A stretch of DNA of 56,336 nucleotides. Origin: Caulobacter sp. CCH9-E1. Lineage in GTDB: Bacteria > Pseudomonadota > Alphaproteobacteria > Caulobacterales > Caulobacteraceae. Positions within the stretch are counted from its first letter, which is position 1; every line of letters begins with the position of its first letter. Shown piece after piece: positions 25,608-35,254 of the stretch. A program made the translations under genes and the position numbers. Below the pieces are notes generated by a model that did no database searches, was not told the origin of the DNA, and was given only the letters and a program-made list of their open reading frames with translations. Location of the stretch: contig NZ_LSJA01000303.1 in assembly GCF_001556515.1 (NCBI RefSeq), forward strand, positions 1-56,336. The letters are read 5' to 3'.

Positions 25608-28600
25608 ATGATTTCTCGGTCTTCTCTTCTGGCCTGCGGGGCGTCGCTGGTCGCCATGGCGATCGCCGCGCCGGCGTTCGCGCAGGATCGCGTCTTCGAT
25701 GTCCCGGCCCAGGCGGCCGTCCGCGCCATCCCGGAGCTGGCCCGCCAAGGCCAAGTGCAGATCATCGCTCCCGCGCGCCAGTTGGAGGGCATCCAGACCC
25801 CGGCGGTGAAGGGGACGATGGACGTTCGCACGGCCCTGAGCCGTCTGATCGCCGGCACGCCGCTGCAGATCGACACTGACGACGGTCAGATCATCACCCT
25901 GCGATCGACCGCGAGCGTCTCCCGCCCCCAGTCCGGAGTCGGTAGCGGCAGCGTTCGAGGCCGCGTCCTCAACACCGCCACCGGCGAATACGTCCGCAAC
26001 GCCGAGATCCGGGTCGAGGGCGCGCCGATCGTCGCCTATTCGGAAGAGGACGGCGACTTCCGCCTGACCGGCGTCCCGTCCGGCGACGTGACGGTGAAGG
26101 TCAAGTACGCGGGCCTGCAGGAGGCCACGCTGGTCGTCTCCGTCGCCCCGAACCAGACCGCCAATCTCGACGTGTCGCTGAGCCCGCTGTCCAGCCTGGA
26201 CCAGGTCGAAGCGGTGACGATCACCGCCAAGCGCGACGGTCAGGCCTCGGCCATCATGGAGCGTCGCGCCTCGACCAACGCCAAGACCGTCGTGGCGGCC
26301 GACAACTTCGGCGCCCTGACCATGGGCGACGTCGGCGAGTTCATGAAGAACATGCCTGGCATCTCGCTGGACTACACCGAGGTCGACGCCACCGCCGTCC
26401 GCATCGGGGGCCTCGATCCCAAGTACTCGACCTTCACGACCGACGGCGCGCGCATGGCGACGGCGACGTCGAACAACAACAGCGGCCGCCAGAACTCGTT
26501 CGAGCAGATGTCGATCACCGGCGTCGACTCGATCGAGCTGAACAACACGCTGCAGGCCAACATGGACGCCGACAGCCCCGGCGGCGCGATCAACCTGCGC
26601 AGCAAGTACGCCTTCCAGCGCACCAGCCGCCTGCTGCGCTTCCAACTCGGCGGCGTGGGGACGTCGGACAGCGAACTGTCGCGCAAGTATCTGCCGGACG
26701 ACAAGAAGCACTCGACGATCTTTCCCTCGGCCCAGGTCGGCTATGCCGACGTGTTCCTGGACGGCCGGCTGGGGATCGCCTTCAACGCCAGCTACAACGC
26801 CAACTACGTCCAGCAGGACCGCATCCAGACCGACTGGTCCTACCTCGCCAGCGGCCGGGTCATTCCCTATCAGGTGATGTGGCGTCCGGGCCCCAAGCTG
26901 ACACACCGCAAGGCCGCCAACCTCAGCGTCGACTACAAGCTGACAGACCAGTGGGCCCTGTCGCTGCGCTCGACCTACTCATTCTACGACGTCGAGTACT
27001 TCAACCAGTACACCTACCTGATCTTCGGCACGACCAGCGCGTCCCAGACGACGGCGGACTCGACCCCGACCCACATCGTGGTCAATCCGAACGGGACCAG
27101 CACCCGCCTGCACACCCAGTACTCGCACCGCTACGCCGGCACGCCCTCGTGGCTTGTCGCGCCGAAGCTGGAATATCGCGGCGACACCTGGGAGGCGCTG
27201 CTGCGCGGCAGCTATTCCACCTCGGAATTCAACTTCCGGGACAACTCGAAGGGCTTCTTTCAGCGTACGGACAGTTACCTGACGCGCATCGGCTTCACGC
27301 TGGACCGCGCCTCGGAAGACTCGAACGCCTGGACCCTGCGCCAGACCGCCGGCCGTCCCTGGGGCGACCCGACCAGCTTCAATCGCGACGATGACATTGG
27401 CAACAACATCCGCACGTCGGAGTCCGACGCGCAAAACCAGATGTACGGCCTGAACTTCGACCTGAAGAAGAAGCTGAGCATCGGCGACGTGCAGCTGAAG
27501 GTCCTGGCCGGCGCCGCCTTCCGGACCAACGTCTGGAAGACCAACGAGGGCTCCTACCAGCAATTCCAATATGTCGGCCAGACCGGCGACCTGACCCAGA
27601 AGGCGCCGGAGGCGGTCATTCCCTGGACTCAGAACTACCAGTTCAAGATCCTGGGCTTCGACGCCGGCAATATGAACGACCAAAACTGGCGCGCGGACAG
27701 CAACTATGCGGTCTACGACATCTACAAGGCTCATCCGGAGTACTTCGTCCCGGACACGGTGGGCAATCTCAAGCGCCGCCTCGACAACAACAAGAAGGTC
27801 GGCGAAGAGATCAACGCCGCCTATTTCGAGGTCCAGCCGCGCATCGGCAAGGCCTCGTTCGACTTGGGCCTGCGCTACGAAAAGACCAAGACCGACGCGC
27901 GCGTCGCCGCGATCCGGCCGGCGAAGGAGGTGACCGCCGCTGGTCTGTCGACCAGTACGGTCCCGGGTCTGCTCTATCAGTATCGCAACGGGACCTACAC
28001 GACCCGCCACGGCGAATATGACGACTGGTTCTGGAGCGGCGGCGCCAAGTACGACTTCACTAAGAAGCTGGTCGGCCAACTGGCCTTCAGCCAGTCGATC
28101 CTGCGCCCCGACTACGGCAACCTGGGCGGCGTGGTCTCGGTCAATGACAACACCCTGATCGTTACGGTGCCCAACCCGCTGCTGAAGCCCGAGCACTCGA
28201 CCAAGTACTTCGCCAGCCTGCAGTACTATCTGGAGCCGTCGGGCGTGATCGGCGTCTCGGCCTACAAGCTCGACGTCAAGGACATGCAGGTCACCGGCGT
28301 CACGGTGAACCCCGAGGATGTGGGCTATAATCCCGCGGACTACGCCGGCTATGCGTTCCGCGCCGCCCAGAATCTGCCGGGAACCAACACCAACAAGGGT
28401 CTGACGCTGGAATACGACCAGCAGCTGACCTTCCTGCCGGGCGTGCTGCGGGGCCTTGGCCTGCGGGCCTCGATCACCAAGATCGACCCCGACGGCGAGC
28501 GCGTCAGCCTGCCCAAGACCTCGGGCAACTGGGGCCTGCGCTACAGCTATGGCAAGTTCGACGTCCAGCTGACCGGCAACGCCCAGTCGAAGTACCGGAC

Positions 28601-28835
28601 CAGCGCGCTCAGCAACACGCCGACCACGGCCAACAACGGCATCCTTTACCATGCCGCCCGTGAGCTCTGGAACGTCAGCGCCAGCTATAAGATCAACAAG
28701 CAGTTCGAGGTCATGCTGGCCGGCCGGAACATCTTCAACGCGCCGGACGTAATCTACTCAAACGTTCGCAGCCGGGTGCAACAGTACAGCATCTATGGCT
28801 CGATGTGGAACATCGGCGTCAAGGGCTCCTTCTAG
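25608..28835 (+). CDS. TonB-dependent transducer/receptor with STN and carboxypeptidase-regulatory-like domains
   Basis: A 1075-residue outer-membrane receptor. The signal peptide runs to about residue 25 (APAFAQ). An STN signalling domain covers about 30-100, and a carboxypeptidase-regulatory-like beta-sandwich about 112-198 (GEYVRNAEIRVEGAPIVAYS). The plug begins near 220 and the barrel ends in IYGSMWNIGVKGSF. The STN domain plus the adjacent FecI/FecR pair indicates self-inducing regulation. ATG 25608 is chosen because it starts the signal peptide; the frame is open back to 25521 and no strong ribosome-binding site is visible. The substrate is unknown; the following PhoD phosphatase hints at a phosphorylated compound. 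Confidence 0.92.
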   Translation: MISRSSLLACGASLVAMAIAAPAFAQDRVFDVPAQAAVRAIPELARQGQVQIIAPARQLEGIQTPAVKGTMDVRTALSRLIAGTPLQIDTDDGQIITLRSTASVSRPQSGVGSGSVRGRVLNTATGEYVRNAEIRVEGAPIVAYSEEDGDFRLTGVPSGDVTVKVKYAGLQEATLVVSVAPNQTANLDVSLSPLSSLDQVEAVTITAKRDGQASAIMERRASTNAKTVVAADNFGALTMGDVGEFMKNMPGISLDYTEVDATAVRIGGLDPKYSTFTTDGARMATATSNNNSGRQNSFEQMSITGVDSIELNNTLQANMDADSPGGAINLRSKYAFQRTSRLLRFQLGGVGTSDSELSRKYLPDDKKHSTIFPSAQVGYADVFLDGRLGIAFNASYNANYVQQDRIQTDWSYLASGRVIPYQVMWRPGPKLTHRKAANLSVDYKLTDQWALSLRSTYSFYDVEYFNQYTYLIFGTTSASQTTADSTPTHIVVNPNGTSTRLHTQYSHRYAGTPSWLVAPKLEYRGDTWEALLRGSYSTSEFNFRDNSKGFFQRTDSYLTRIGFTLDRASEDSNAWTLRQTAGRPWGDPTSFNRDDDIGNNIRTSESDAQNQMYGLNFDLKKKLSIGDVQLKVLAGAAFRTNVWKTNEGSYQQFQYVGQTGDLTQKAPEAVIPWTQNYQFKILGFDAGNMNDQNWRADSNYAVYDIYKAHPEYFVPDTVGNLKRRLDNNKKVGEEINAAYFEVQPRIGKASFDLGLRYEKTKTDARVAAIRPAKEVTAAGLSTSTVPGLLYQYRNGTYTTRHGEYDDWFWSGGAKYDFTKKLVGQLAFSQSILRPDYGNLGGVVSVNDNTLIVTVPNPLLKPEHSTKYFASLQYYLEPSGVIGVSAYKLDVKDMQVTGVTVNPEDVGYNPADYAGYAFRAAQNLPGTNTNKGLTLEYDQQLTFLPGVLRGLGLRASITKIDPDGERVSLPKTSGNWGLRYSYGKFDVQLTGNAQSKYRTSALSNTPTTANNGILYHAARELWNVSASYKINKQFEVMLAGRNIFNAPDVIYSNVRSRVQQYSIYGSMWNIGVKGSF

Positions 28836-28855
28836 ACTTTCCCCGACCGACTTAT

Positions 28856-28889
28856 CTCCCGCGGCTTGCCGGCCGCGGGAGTTTCTTTT
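28856..28889 (+). terminator. Rho-independent terminator after the TonB transducer gene
   Basis: A perfect 10-bp GC-rich stem (28856-28865 with 28872-28881) encloses a 6-base loop and is followed by TTTCTTTT. It lies 20 bases after the receptor stop and ends just before the PhoD ribosome-binding site. Receptor transcription would therefore largely end here, and PhoD would be read by readthrough or a promoter close to its start. Confidence 0.8.
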
Positions 28890-28904
28890 GCGGAGGACCT
28901 TCCC

Positions 28905-30524
28905 ATGGCTCCAAGGATCGATCGTCGCAGTCTGATCGCCGGAGGCCTCGGCTTGGCCGGCCTGACTCTGCCCGCGGGTCAGGCGTTCGCACGGCAGGTG
29001 CTGGGCGCGACCGGCTTCACCCACAACGTGGCCAGCGGCGAGCCCGCTGCCGACTCCATGCTGCTGTGGACGCGCTACGTCCCTGCGGCGGACGCCAACA
29101 TTGTTCGCCTCGAGGTCGAGGTCGCCCTGGACCCGGGCTTCGCGAAGGTGGTTTCGGGGGGCGTTGTCCGCACCGGCGCCCATCGCGACTGGACCGCCAA
29201 GGTGACGGTCGACGGCCTGAAGCCGGGGACCGCCTACTGGTATCGCTTCATCGCGCCGGACGGGACCAGGTCACCCGTCGGCCGGACCAAAACCCTGCCG
29301 CAAGGCCCGGTGAACCGCTTCGGCCTGGCCGTCTTCTCGTGCTCGAACCTGCCCTACGGCTGGTTCAACGCCTACGCCCACGCCGCCGCGCGTCCGGACT
29401 TGGATCTTTGGCTGCACACCGGTGACTACCTCTATGAATACGGTTCGGCCTCGATCAAGGAGGCCGACCTCGTCGCCGGCCGTCTGCCCGAGCCCTCGAC
29501 CGAGATCCTGGCCATCGCCGACTATCGCCTGCGCTTCGCCAGCTATCGCGCCGATCCTGACTTGCAGCGCTTGCACCAGATGGCCCCGATGGTCGCGCTG
29601 TGGGACGACCACGAGTCGTCCAACGACAGCTGGGAGGGCGGCGCCCAGAACCATCAGTCGGACAAGGAAGGCGACTGGAATCTGCGCCGCGCGGCGGCCA
29701 TGCAGGTCTATCGCGAGTGGATGCCGGTCTCCGACGAGCCCTGGAAGGCCTATCCGATCGGGACGTTGGCGACCCTCTACCGCACGGAGTCTCGCCTTCT
29801 GGCTCGCACGAAGCCGGCCAATATAGATGCGGTTTTTAAGGCCGCTGATGCCGACGCCGCGCTCAAGGCGTTCCGCGACGGCGTCTGGAAAGATCCCTCA
29901 GCGACCATGATGGGCTCTACGCAGGAAAGCTGGCTGGCCCATCAGATGAAGACCAATCCCGGCTGGCAGATGGTCGGCATGGGCACGATCCTTGGCCGGA
30001 CCGTCATGCCCAAGGACGCTGTGGACTGGCTGCGACCGACCGTCTCCGACAAGAAGGTCGCCAGCTATCGCAACGACATTCGCGCCGCCGCCCAGGGCCT
30101 GCCGATGTGGATGGACCGCTGGGACGGCTATCCCGCCGCCCGCTCACGCCTGCTGCGGTCGGCCCAAACCGCCGACGCCGATCTCGTCATGCTGTCGGGC
30201 GACAGCCACAACGCCTGGGCTTTCGGCCTGATCGAGGACGGCCGTCCCGCTGGCGTCGAGTTCGCCGGCCATGCGGTCACCTCAAACGGCCTTGAGGGCG
30301 ATATGGGCGCTGATCCCGAGGTGGTCGCGCGCGGCTTCATGGCGGCTAATCCCGAGATGAAGTGGGCGAACACCAGCCAGCGCGGCTACATGATGATCGA
30401 GGTCACTCAGAAGCGCGTGACTGGGGAGTGGCTATTCCTGAAGACGATCAAGGACCGCGACACCACGCTGGCTGGAACGCACCGGATGTCGGTCGAGCGT
30501 GGGCGGAAGGCGTTCACTGTCTAG
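28905..30524 (+). CDS. phoD: Tat-exported alkaline phosphatase D (PhoD family)
   Basis: A 539-residue phosphodiesterase/alkaline phosphatase. The N-terminus has a twin-arginine signal (IDRRSLIAGG) with cleavage near AFA. A fibronectin-like PhoD N-domain (about 35-130) is followed by the metallophosphatase core: HTGDYLYEYG, ALWDDHESSNDSWEGG and MLSGDSHNAW carry the Fe/Ca-binding residues. PhoD acts in the periplasm and releases phosphate from mono- and diesters. ATG 28905 has GGAGGA 8 bases upstream; a TTG at 28866 in the same frame is unlikely. The gene is separated from the upstream receptor by a terminator. Confidence 0.9.
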   Translation: MAPRIDRRSLIAGGLGLAGLTLPAGQAFARQVLGATGFTHNVASGEPAADSMLLWTRYVPAADANIVRLEVEVALDPGFAKVVSGGVVRTGAHRDWTAKVTVDGLKPGTAYWYRFIAPDGTRSPVGRTKTLPQGPVNRFGLAVFSCSNLPYGWFNAYAHAAARPDLDLWLHTGDYLYEYGSASIKEADLVAGRLPEPSTEILAIADYRLRFASYRADPDLQRLHQMAPMVALWDDHESSNDSWEGGAQNHQSDKEGDWNLRRAAAMQVYREWMPVSDEPWKAYPIGTLATLYRTESRLLARTKPANIDAVFKAADADAALKAFRDGVWKDPSATMMGSTQESWLAHQMKTNPGWQMVGMGTILGRTVMPKDAVDWLRPTVSDKKVASYRNDIRAAAQGLPMWMDRWDGYPAARSRLLRSAQTADADLVMLSGDSHNAWAFGLIEDGRPAGVEFAGHAVTSNGLEGDMGADPEVVARGFMAANPEMKWANTSQRGYMMIEVTQKRVTGEWLFLKTIKDRDTTLAGTHRMSVERGRKAFTV

Positions 30525-30557
30525 GCCGGATGAACGCGAAAAGAGCCGGCGCGCTGA

Positions 30558-30914
30558 CTAGGGGCGCTTCAGTCTCCATAGCGCGGCCTGCGATGCGATC
30601 TTGGGCGGCACGTCGATCCGTAGCACGCGGCACTCTTTCGTTCGTCCAGAGGCGAAGGCCGGCGTTGTGACGACGCTATCCCAGATCGCGTTGCCGGCGC
30701 GGTCCTCCGCAATGACGACAAGGCGCCGGATGGGCATGCCCGGAGCGCGGCGGCACAGCCATCCGCGGAGGATCTGATTGTCATCGGCCGTGCGGTCGAG
30801 ACCAATCGCCTTCACGATGAAGGCGCGGCTTCCGATATCACCGACGACGACGTTGGCGGACGACGCGGCAGGGGAGAGCGCCAGGGAAAGCGCCAGGCCG
30901 ATGGCGGTGATCAT
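30558..30914 (-). CDS. Small secreted/periplasmic protein of unknown function, coupled to the RND efflux operon
   Basis: A 118-residue protein I do not recognise. An N-terminal signal peptide of about 19 residues (LSPAASSA) is followed by a mixed alpha/beta region. The mature part has exactly two cysteines, in WLCRRAPG and TKECRVLR, which could form a disulfide or bind metal. Its ATG overlaps the stop of the TolC-like gene, making it the fourth gene of the pump operon. A periplasmic metal-handling or pump-accessory role is an inference from position only. Confidence 0.7.
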   Translation of the reverse strand: MITAIGLALSLALSPAASSANVVVGDIGSRAFIVKAIGLDRTADDNQILRGWLCRRAPGMPIRRLVVIAEDRAGNAIWDSVVTTPAFASGRTKECRVLRIDVPPKIASQAALWRLKRP

Positions 30915-32170
30915 TGCGAGGCCTTCTCTTCGGACAGCCAGAGTTCATGTGCGTCCAGGGCTAGCCGAAGCAGCGCGTTCTGGGCGGCGGCGCGGGCCGA
31001 AACCTCGGTCCGACGCGCCTCGAAAAGCTGGCGGCGGGCCGCCAACAGATCCGTCAGGTCCCGCTCGCCAAGGGCGTAGGCGCGCTGCACCCGATCGGCG
31101 GCCTGGGCCGCGGCGGCGGTGGCTTGGCTGGCCCGCGCCCAGGCCGCAAGACCCGACCGGGCCTTGGCCACATCGTTGCGTCCCTCGGCTTCGACGTTGC
31201 GGACCACCATCCGATAGCGCGCCTCGGCGGCGGAGGCTGACGCGGACTGGCGTTCGGCCGTGGCCGAGCGTCCGACGCTTCCGAACGGAATGCTGACCGT
31301 GAGCCCGGCGCCGGTCTCGGCGCCGCCGCGCTCATTAAAGACTCGAAGGCCGACGGTCGGATCGGGCCGCTGGTCAAGGCGAGCCCGCCGGGCCAGGGCG
31401 CTGTCGCGGTCCGCCAACGCCTTGGCGATGGTGATCTCGTGGCTGCGCGCGATGACCACGGGAATCCAGTCGTCCAGGGCGCGAGTCGGCGCCACCGGTT
31501 CGGAAAGGGGCGGAGCGCGGGGCGGAGTCAGGCCGGGGTACAGCATGTCGATCGCCGATCGCGCGGCCTCGGCGCGTCCTTGAGTTTCGGCCAGGGTCGC
31601 TTGGGCTCGCGCCAAGGCCGCCTGCGCCAATTCGAGCTCAAGCTGGGACGCGTCCTTCAGCTCGACCCGCCGCCGCAGCGCCGCGACTTCTCTTTCATCG
31701 ACCGCGATTTCGTCGCGATCCACCAAGATGCGGGCCTCGGCCTCCAGCCATTCGATCCAGAGGCCGGCGAGGCGCAGCGAGGCTTGGTGACGGGCGTCGT
31801 CTACGCTGTCGCGCGCCGCGAGCGCGCCGGCCGCGCCGGCCGCCAGATCCAGCGCGCGCTTGCCCGGAGAGCGGAGGGCCCGACTGGCTTGCACGGACCA
31901 TTCCGCGAAATCACCTTCCCCTCGGATCCGGCGGCGGTCGCTCGAAAGACCGATGATCGTCTCGTACGGACCCGCGGCGAGACCGCGTCGTTCGGCCTCG
32001 GCGCCGCGCTCCAGGGCCCGGGCCTCCGCCAGCTCGGGCGAAGCTTCCAGCGCCGCCAGAATGAGCGCGTCGCTCGGCAGGAAATCCGGTCGGCTCCAAC
32101 CGGGGGCGGCGGCCGTCGCGGGCGTGGCCAGGGCGAGACCGGCCGCGGCGGCGAGAAGAAGGGCTTTCAC
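30911..32170 (-). CDS. TolC-family outer-membrane efflux protein (CzcC-like)
   Basis: A 419-residue outer-membrane channel subunit with a signal peptide (to about 21, PATAAA) and two long alpha-helical repeats rich in Ala/Glu/Arg. Examples are SPELAEARALERGAEAERRG in the first half and the RVQRAYALGERDLTDLLAARRQ segment in the second, the TolC OEP pattern. It completes the tripartite pump with the adaptor and RND genes upstream, spaced by 2 bases. Length fits the CzcC subgroup. Confidence 0.9.
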   Translation of the reverse strand: MKALLLAAAAGLALATPATAAAPGWSRPDFLPSDALILAALEASPELAEARALERGAEAERRGLAAGPYETIIGLSSDRRRIRGEGDFAEWSVQASRALRSPGKRALDLAAGAAGALAARDSVDDARHQASLRLAGLWIEWLEAEARILVDRDEIAVDEREVAALRRRVELKDASQLELELAQAALARAQATLAETQGRAEAARSAIDMLYPGLTPPRAPPLSEPVAPTRALDDWIPVVIARSHEITIAKALADRDSALARRARLDQRPDPTVGLRVFNERGGAETGAGLTVSIPFGSVGRSATAERQSASASAAEARYRMVVRNVEAEGRNDVAKARSGLAAWARASQATAAAAQAADRVQRAYALGERDLTDLLAARRQLFEARRTEVSARAAAQNALLRLALDAHELWLSEEKASQ

Positions 32171-32172
32171 GA

Positions 32173-35100
32173 TCAGGCCTCCGGCACCGCCGCCCCTCGC
32201 TCGACGCCGAAGCGGCGATAGAGGATGGGCAGCAGGATCAGGGTGAGCAGGGTGGAGGTCACCAGACCGCCCACCACGACGATGGCGAGCGGACGCTGGA
32301 TCTCGGAACCGGGGCCAGTGGCGGTCAGGAGCGGGACCAGACCCAGCGCCGTGATGCTGGCGGTCATCAGGACCGGACGCAGCCGTCGGCGCGCGCCCTC
32401 CGTGACGGCGGTGGTCACGTCGCGGCCTTGCTGCACCAGCTCATTGAAGTGCGAGACCAGGACCAGCCCGTTGAGAACCGCGATGCCGAGGAGGGCGATC
32501 AGCCCCACGGACGCCGGGACCGACAGGTACTCGCCCGAGATCCACAGCGCCACGATGCCGCCGATCATCGCGAACGGGATGTTGGCCAGGATCAGCAGCG
32601 ATTGCCGTGTCGATTTCAAGCTAATGAAGAGAACCAGAAAAATCAGGCCCAGCGCCATCGGCACCACCACGCCGAGACGGGCCGCGGCGCGCTTCTGGTT
32701 CTCGAACTGGCCGCCCCAGGCGATGCGATAGCCAGGGGGCAGGGGGACATCGCGGGCGACGTTGGCCTGCGCTTCCTTGACGAAGCCGACAAGGTCGCGG
32801 CCCTGCACGTAGGCCTGGATCACGGCGAAGCGGGAGGCGTTCTCGCGATCGATCTTGACCGGCCCCTCCCGGCGCTCGATGCGCGCCACGTCGCCGGCGC
32901 GCAGGAGGCCGCCGTCGGGCGTGGCGATCTGGGCCTGTTCGAACTGGGCCGGGTCGTCGCGAAGATCCCGCGGGCCGCGCACCAGGATCGGCGTGCGCTT
33001 GCCTTGTTCGAAGACCACGCCGGCCGGCGCGCCCTCTAGCTGGGCGCGCAGTTCCTGCTGCAACGTCTCGGCCGAGAGGCCGGCGCGGACCGCCGCGGCG
33101 CGATCGACGTCCAGCTGGAGATAGGTCACGCTGTCGCCGGCCACGGTGTAGACGTCGGACGCGCCGCGCGTCTTCTTCAAGGTCTCCTCGATCCGTCCCG
33201 CAAGATCGCCCAGGGTCTGGAGGTCGGGGCCAAACACCTTCACGGCCAGGTCGCCCCGGCTGCCGGTCAGCATTTCCGAGACGCGCATCTCGATGGGCTG
33301 GGTGAAGGTGGCTTCCACGCCGGGGAACTGGGCGGCGACCTTGCGGATCTCCTCCGTCAGCCAGGCCTTGTCCTTCTTCCGCCAATCCTTGCGGTCGGCC
33401 AGGACGAGGAAGCTGTCGGTCTCATTCAGGCCCATGGGATCGAGGCCCAGCTCGTCGGAGCCAACACGGGCGACGATGCGCTTGACCTCGGGCACCTGCG
33501 CCAGGATCGCGCGCTGCACGGCCATGTCCTGCTTGGCGCTGGCGTCCAGATTGATCGACGGCAGCTTGGCCAGCTGCATCAGGATGGCGCCTTCATCCAT
33601 GGTCGGCATGAAGCTCTTGCCGATCAGGACATAGGCGATCGCCGCCAGAACCATGCCGCCGCCGGCCGCCGCGAAGACGGGCTTGGGGCGGGCCAAGGCG
33701 CGGGCCAGCTGGCGCTCGTAGAAGGGGCCGATCCGGCGCATGATCCAGGACTCCCGGTGCGCGTGCGCCTTCAGGAGCAGGGAGGCCAGGACCGGGATCA
33801 CCGTGAACGACAGCAGGAGCGATGAGCCCAGGGCGAAGACGATTGTCAGGGCCACCGGCGCGAACAGCTTGCCTTCCAGCCCCTGCAGGCTGAGCAACGG
33901 CAGGAAGACGAGGCAGATAATCAGCACGCCCGACGTGACCGGCGCGGCGACCTCGGCGACGGCTTCATAGATCACGTGCAGCCGCCGCGAGCCGGTCAGG
34001 GCGGGGTTGTCGAGGCGCTCCACGGTGTTCTCGACCACGACGACGGCGGCGTCGACCAGCATGCCGATGGCGATGGCCAGGCCGCCCAGGCTCATCAGGT
34101 TCGCCGAGAGCCCGAACGCCTTCATCAACAGGAAGGTGGTGAGCGCCGCCAGGGGCAGGGTCACCGCGACCACGGTCGCCGCGCGAAGGTCGCCGAGGAA
34201 CAGCAGCAGCAGGATGACGACCAGAACGGTGGCTTCGACCAGGGCCTCGTTGACTGTGCCTGTGGCGCGCTCGATCAGGTCGGAGCGATTATAGAAAGGC
34301 CTGACCGTCACGCCCCTGGGCAGGGAAGGTTGGATTTCCTGCAAGCGCGCTTCGACCGATTTGACGACCGTCTTGGCGTCGGCGCCCCTCAGGGCGATCA
34401 CGATGGCCTCCGCGGTTTCCTCTCGGCCGCTTTCGGTGACCGCGCCATAGCGTGTCAGGGCGCCTTCGCTGACCTGGGCCAGGTCGCCGAGCCGCGCCGT
34501 TCCTCCGCCGGGCAGCGACACCGCCGTGTCACGCAGATCATCCAGGCTCGTAATCGCGCCAGCCACGCGCACGACCAGGGCCTCTTCGCCTTCGTTGAGA
34601 CGACCCGAGCCATCGTTGCGGTTGGAGGCGGGAATGGCGTCGACGATCGCCTGGGCGGTCAGGCCCGCAGCCGCCAGCGCCGCGGGGTCGGGCGAGACTT
34701 CGAAGGTCTTGGCCCGGCCGCCCAGCACATTCACGTCGGCCACGCCCGGGAGGCCGCGCAGGGCTGGGCGAATGGTCCAGTCCAGCAGGGTGCGCTTCTG
34801 CTCGAGGGTGAGGCCCTCGCCCTCGAGCGTGAACATGAAGATGTCCGACAGGGGCGTGGAGATCGGAGACAGGCCGCCGCTGACGCCGGCGGGGAGGGCG
34901 CCCATGGCGTTCGACAGACGCTCGGCGGTCTGTTGCCTGGCCCAGTAGACATCCGTTCCTGGCGCGAAGTCGATCGTCAGGTCGGCGATGGCGTACTTGG
35001 CCGTTGAGCGAAGCATGGCTTGCTTGGGAATGCCCAGCAGCTCCATCTCCAGCGGCGTGATGACCTGGCTCTCGACCTCCTCGGGGGTCATGCCCGGGGC

Positions 35101-35253
35101 CTTGAGAATAATCTTCACCTGGGTCGGCGAGATATCTGGAAACGCGTCGACGGGCAGCTTCAGGAACGCGTTGACGCCCAGTCCCACCAGGGCGATCGCC
35201 AGCACGGCGGCCAGCAGGCGCTGCGAGAGCGCGAAGGCGATGAGCTTGCGCAT
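32173..35253 (-). CDS. CzcA/CusA-type heavy-metal RND efflux transporter
   Basis: A 1026-residue inner-membrane RND pump with 12 membrane spans and two large periplasmic loops. The TM4 proton-relay segment is GLAIAIGMLVDAAVVVVEN at 401-419, keeping Asp411 and Glu418. The DFG signature of zinc/cobalt/cadmium pumps is replaced by Ala405-Ile-Gly. The periplasmic QPIEMRVSEMLTG segment is more CzcA-like than CusA-like. The family is clear; the exported cation is not. The start lies 1 base after the adaptor stop. It works with the adaptor and TolC subunit to expel metal from the periplasm or cytoplasm. Confidence 0.93.
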   Translation of the reverse strand: MRKLIAFALSQRLLAAVLAIALVGLGVNAFLKLPVDAFPDISPTQVKIILKAPGMTPEEVESQVITPLEMELLGIPKQAMLRSTAKYAIADLTIDFAPGTDVYWARQQTAERLSNAMGALPAGVSGGLSPISTPLSDIFMFTLEGEGLTLEQKRTLLDWTIRPALRGLPGVADVNVLGGRAKTFEVSPDPAALAAAGLTAQAIVDAIPASNRNDGSGRLNEGEEALVVRVAGAITSLDDLRDTAVSLPGGGTARLGDLAQVSEGALTRYGAVTESGREETAEAIVIALRGADAKTVVKSVEARLQEIQPSLPRGVTVRPFYNRSDLIERATGTVNEALVEATVLVVILLLLFLGDLRAATVVAVTLPLAALTTFLLMKAFGLSANLMSLGGLAIAIGMLVDAAVVVVENTVERLDNPALTGSRRLHVIYEAVAEVAAPVTSGVLIICLVFLPLLSLQGLEGKLFAPVALTIVFALGSSLLLSFTVIPVLASLLLKAHAHRESWIMRRIGPFYERQLARALARPKPVFAAAGGGMVLAAIAYVLIGKSFMPTMDEGAILMQLAKLPSINLDASAKQDMAVQRAILAQVPEVKRIVARVGSDELGLDPMGLNETDSFLVLADRKDWRKKDKAWLTEEIRKVAAQFPGVEATFTQPIEMRVSEMLTGSRGDLAVKVFGPDLQTLGDLAGRIEETLKKTRGASDVYTVAGDSVTYLQLDVDRAAAVRAGLSAETLQQELRAQLEGAPAGVVFEQGKRTPILVRGPRDLRDDPAQFEQAQIATPDGGLLRAGDVARIERREGPVKIDRENASRFAVIQAYVQGRDLVGFVKEAQANVARDVPLPPGYRIAWGGQFENQKRAAARLGVVVPMALGLIFLVLFISLKSTRQSLLILANIPFAMIGGIVALWISGEYLSVPASVGLIALLGIAVLNGLVLVSHFNELVQQGRDVTTAVTEGARRRLRPVLMTASITALGLVPLLTATGPGSEIQRPLAIVVVGGLVTSTLLTLILLPILYRRFGVERGAAVPEA

Positions 35254-35254
35254 C

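Noticed and set aside
26979..28652. 557-codon open frame antisense to the STN receptor gene
   Set aside because: It lies opposite a well-supported TonB receptor and its translation is low-complexity Val/Gly/Arg/Asp-rich text, typical of shadows in GC-rich genes.
23932..28835. Lasso-peptide locus, suggested by FecI/FecR/TonB receptor genes in a Caulobacter-like genome
   Set aside because: No precursor, no B/C maturation genes and no prolyl-oligopeptidase-type lasso isopeptidase are present.
33976..35007. 343-codon open frame antisense to the RND transporter
   Set aside because: Gln/Arg/Gly-rich translation with no motif opposite a conserved RND gene.
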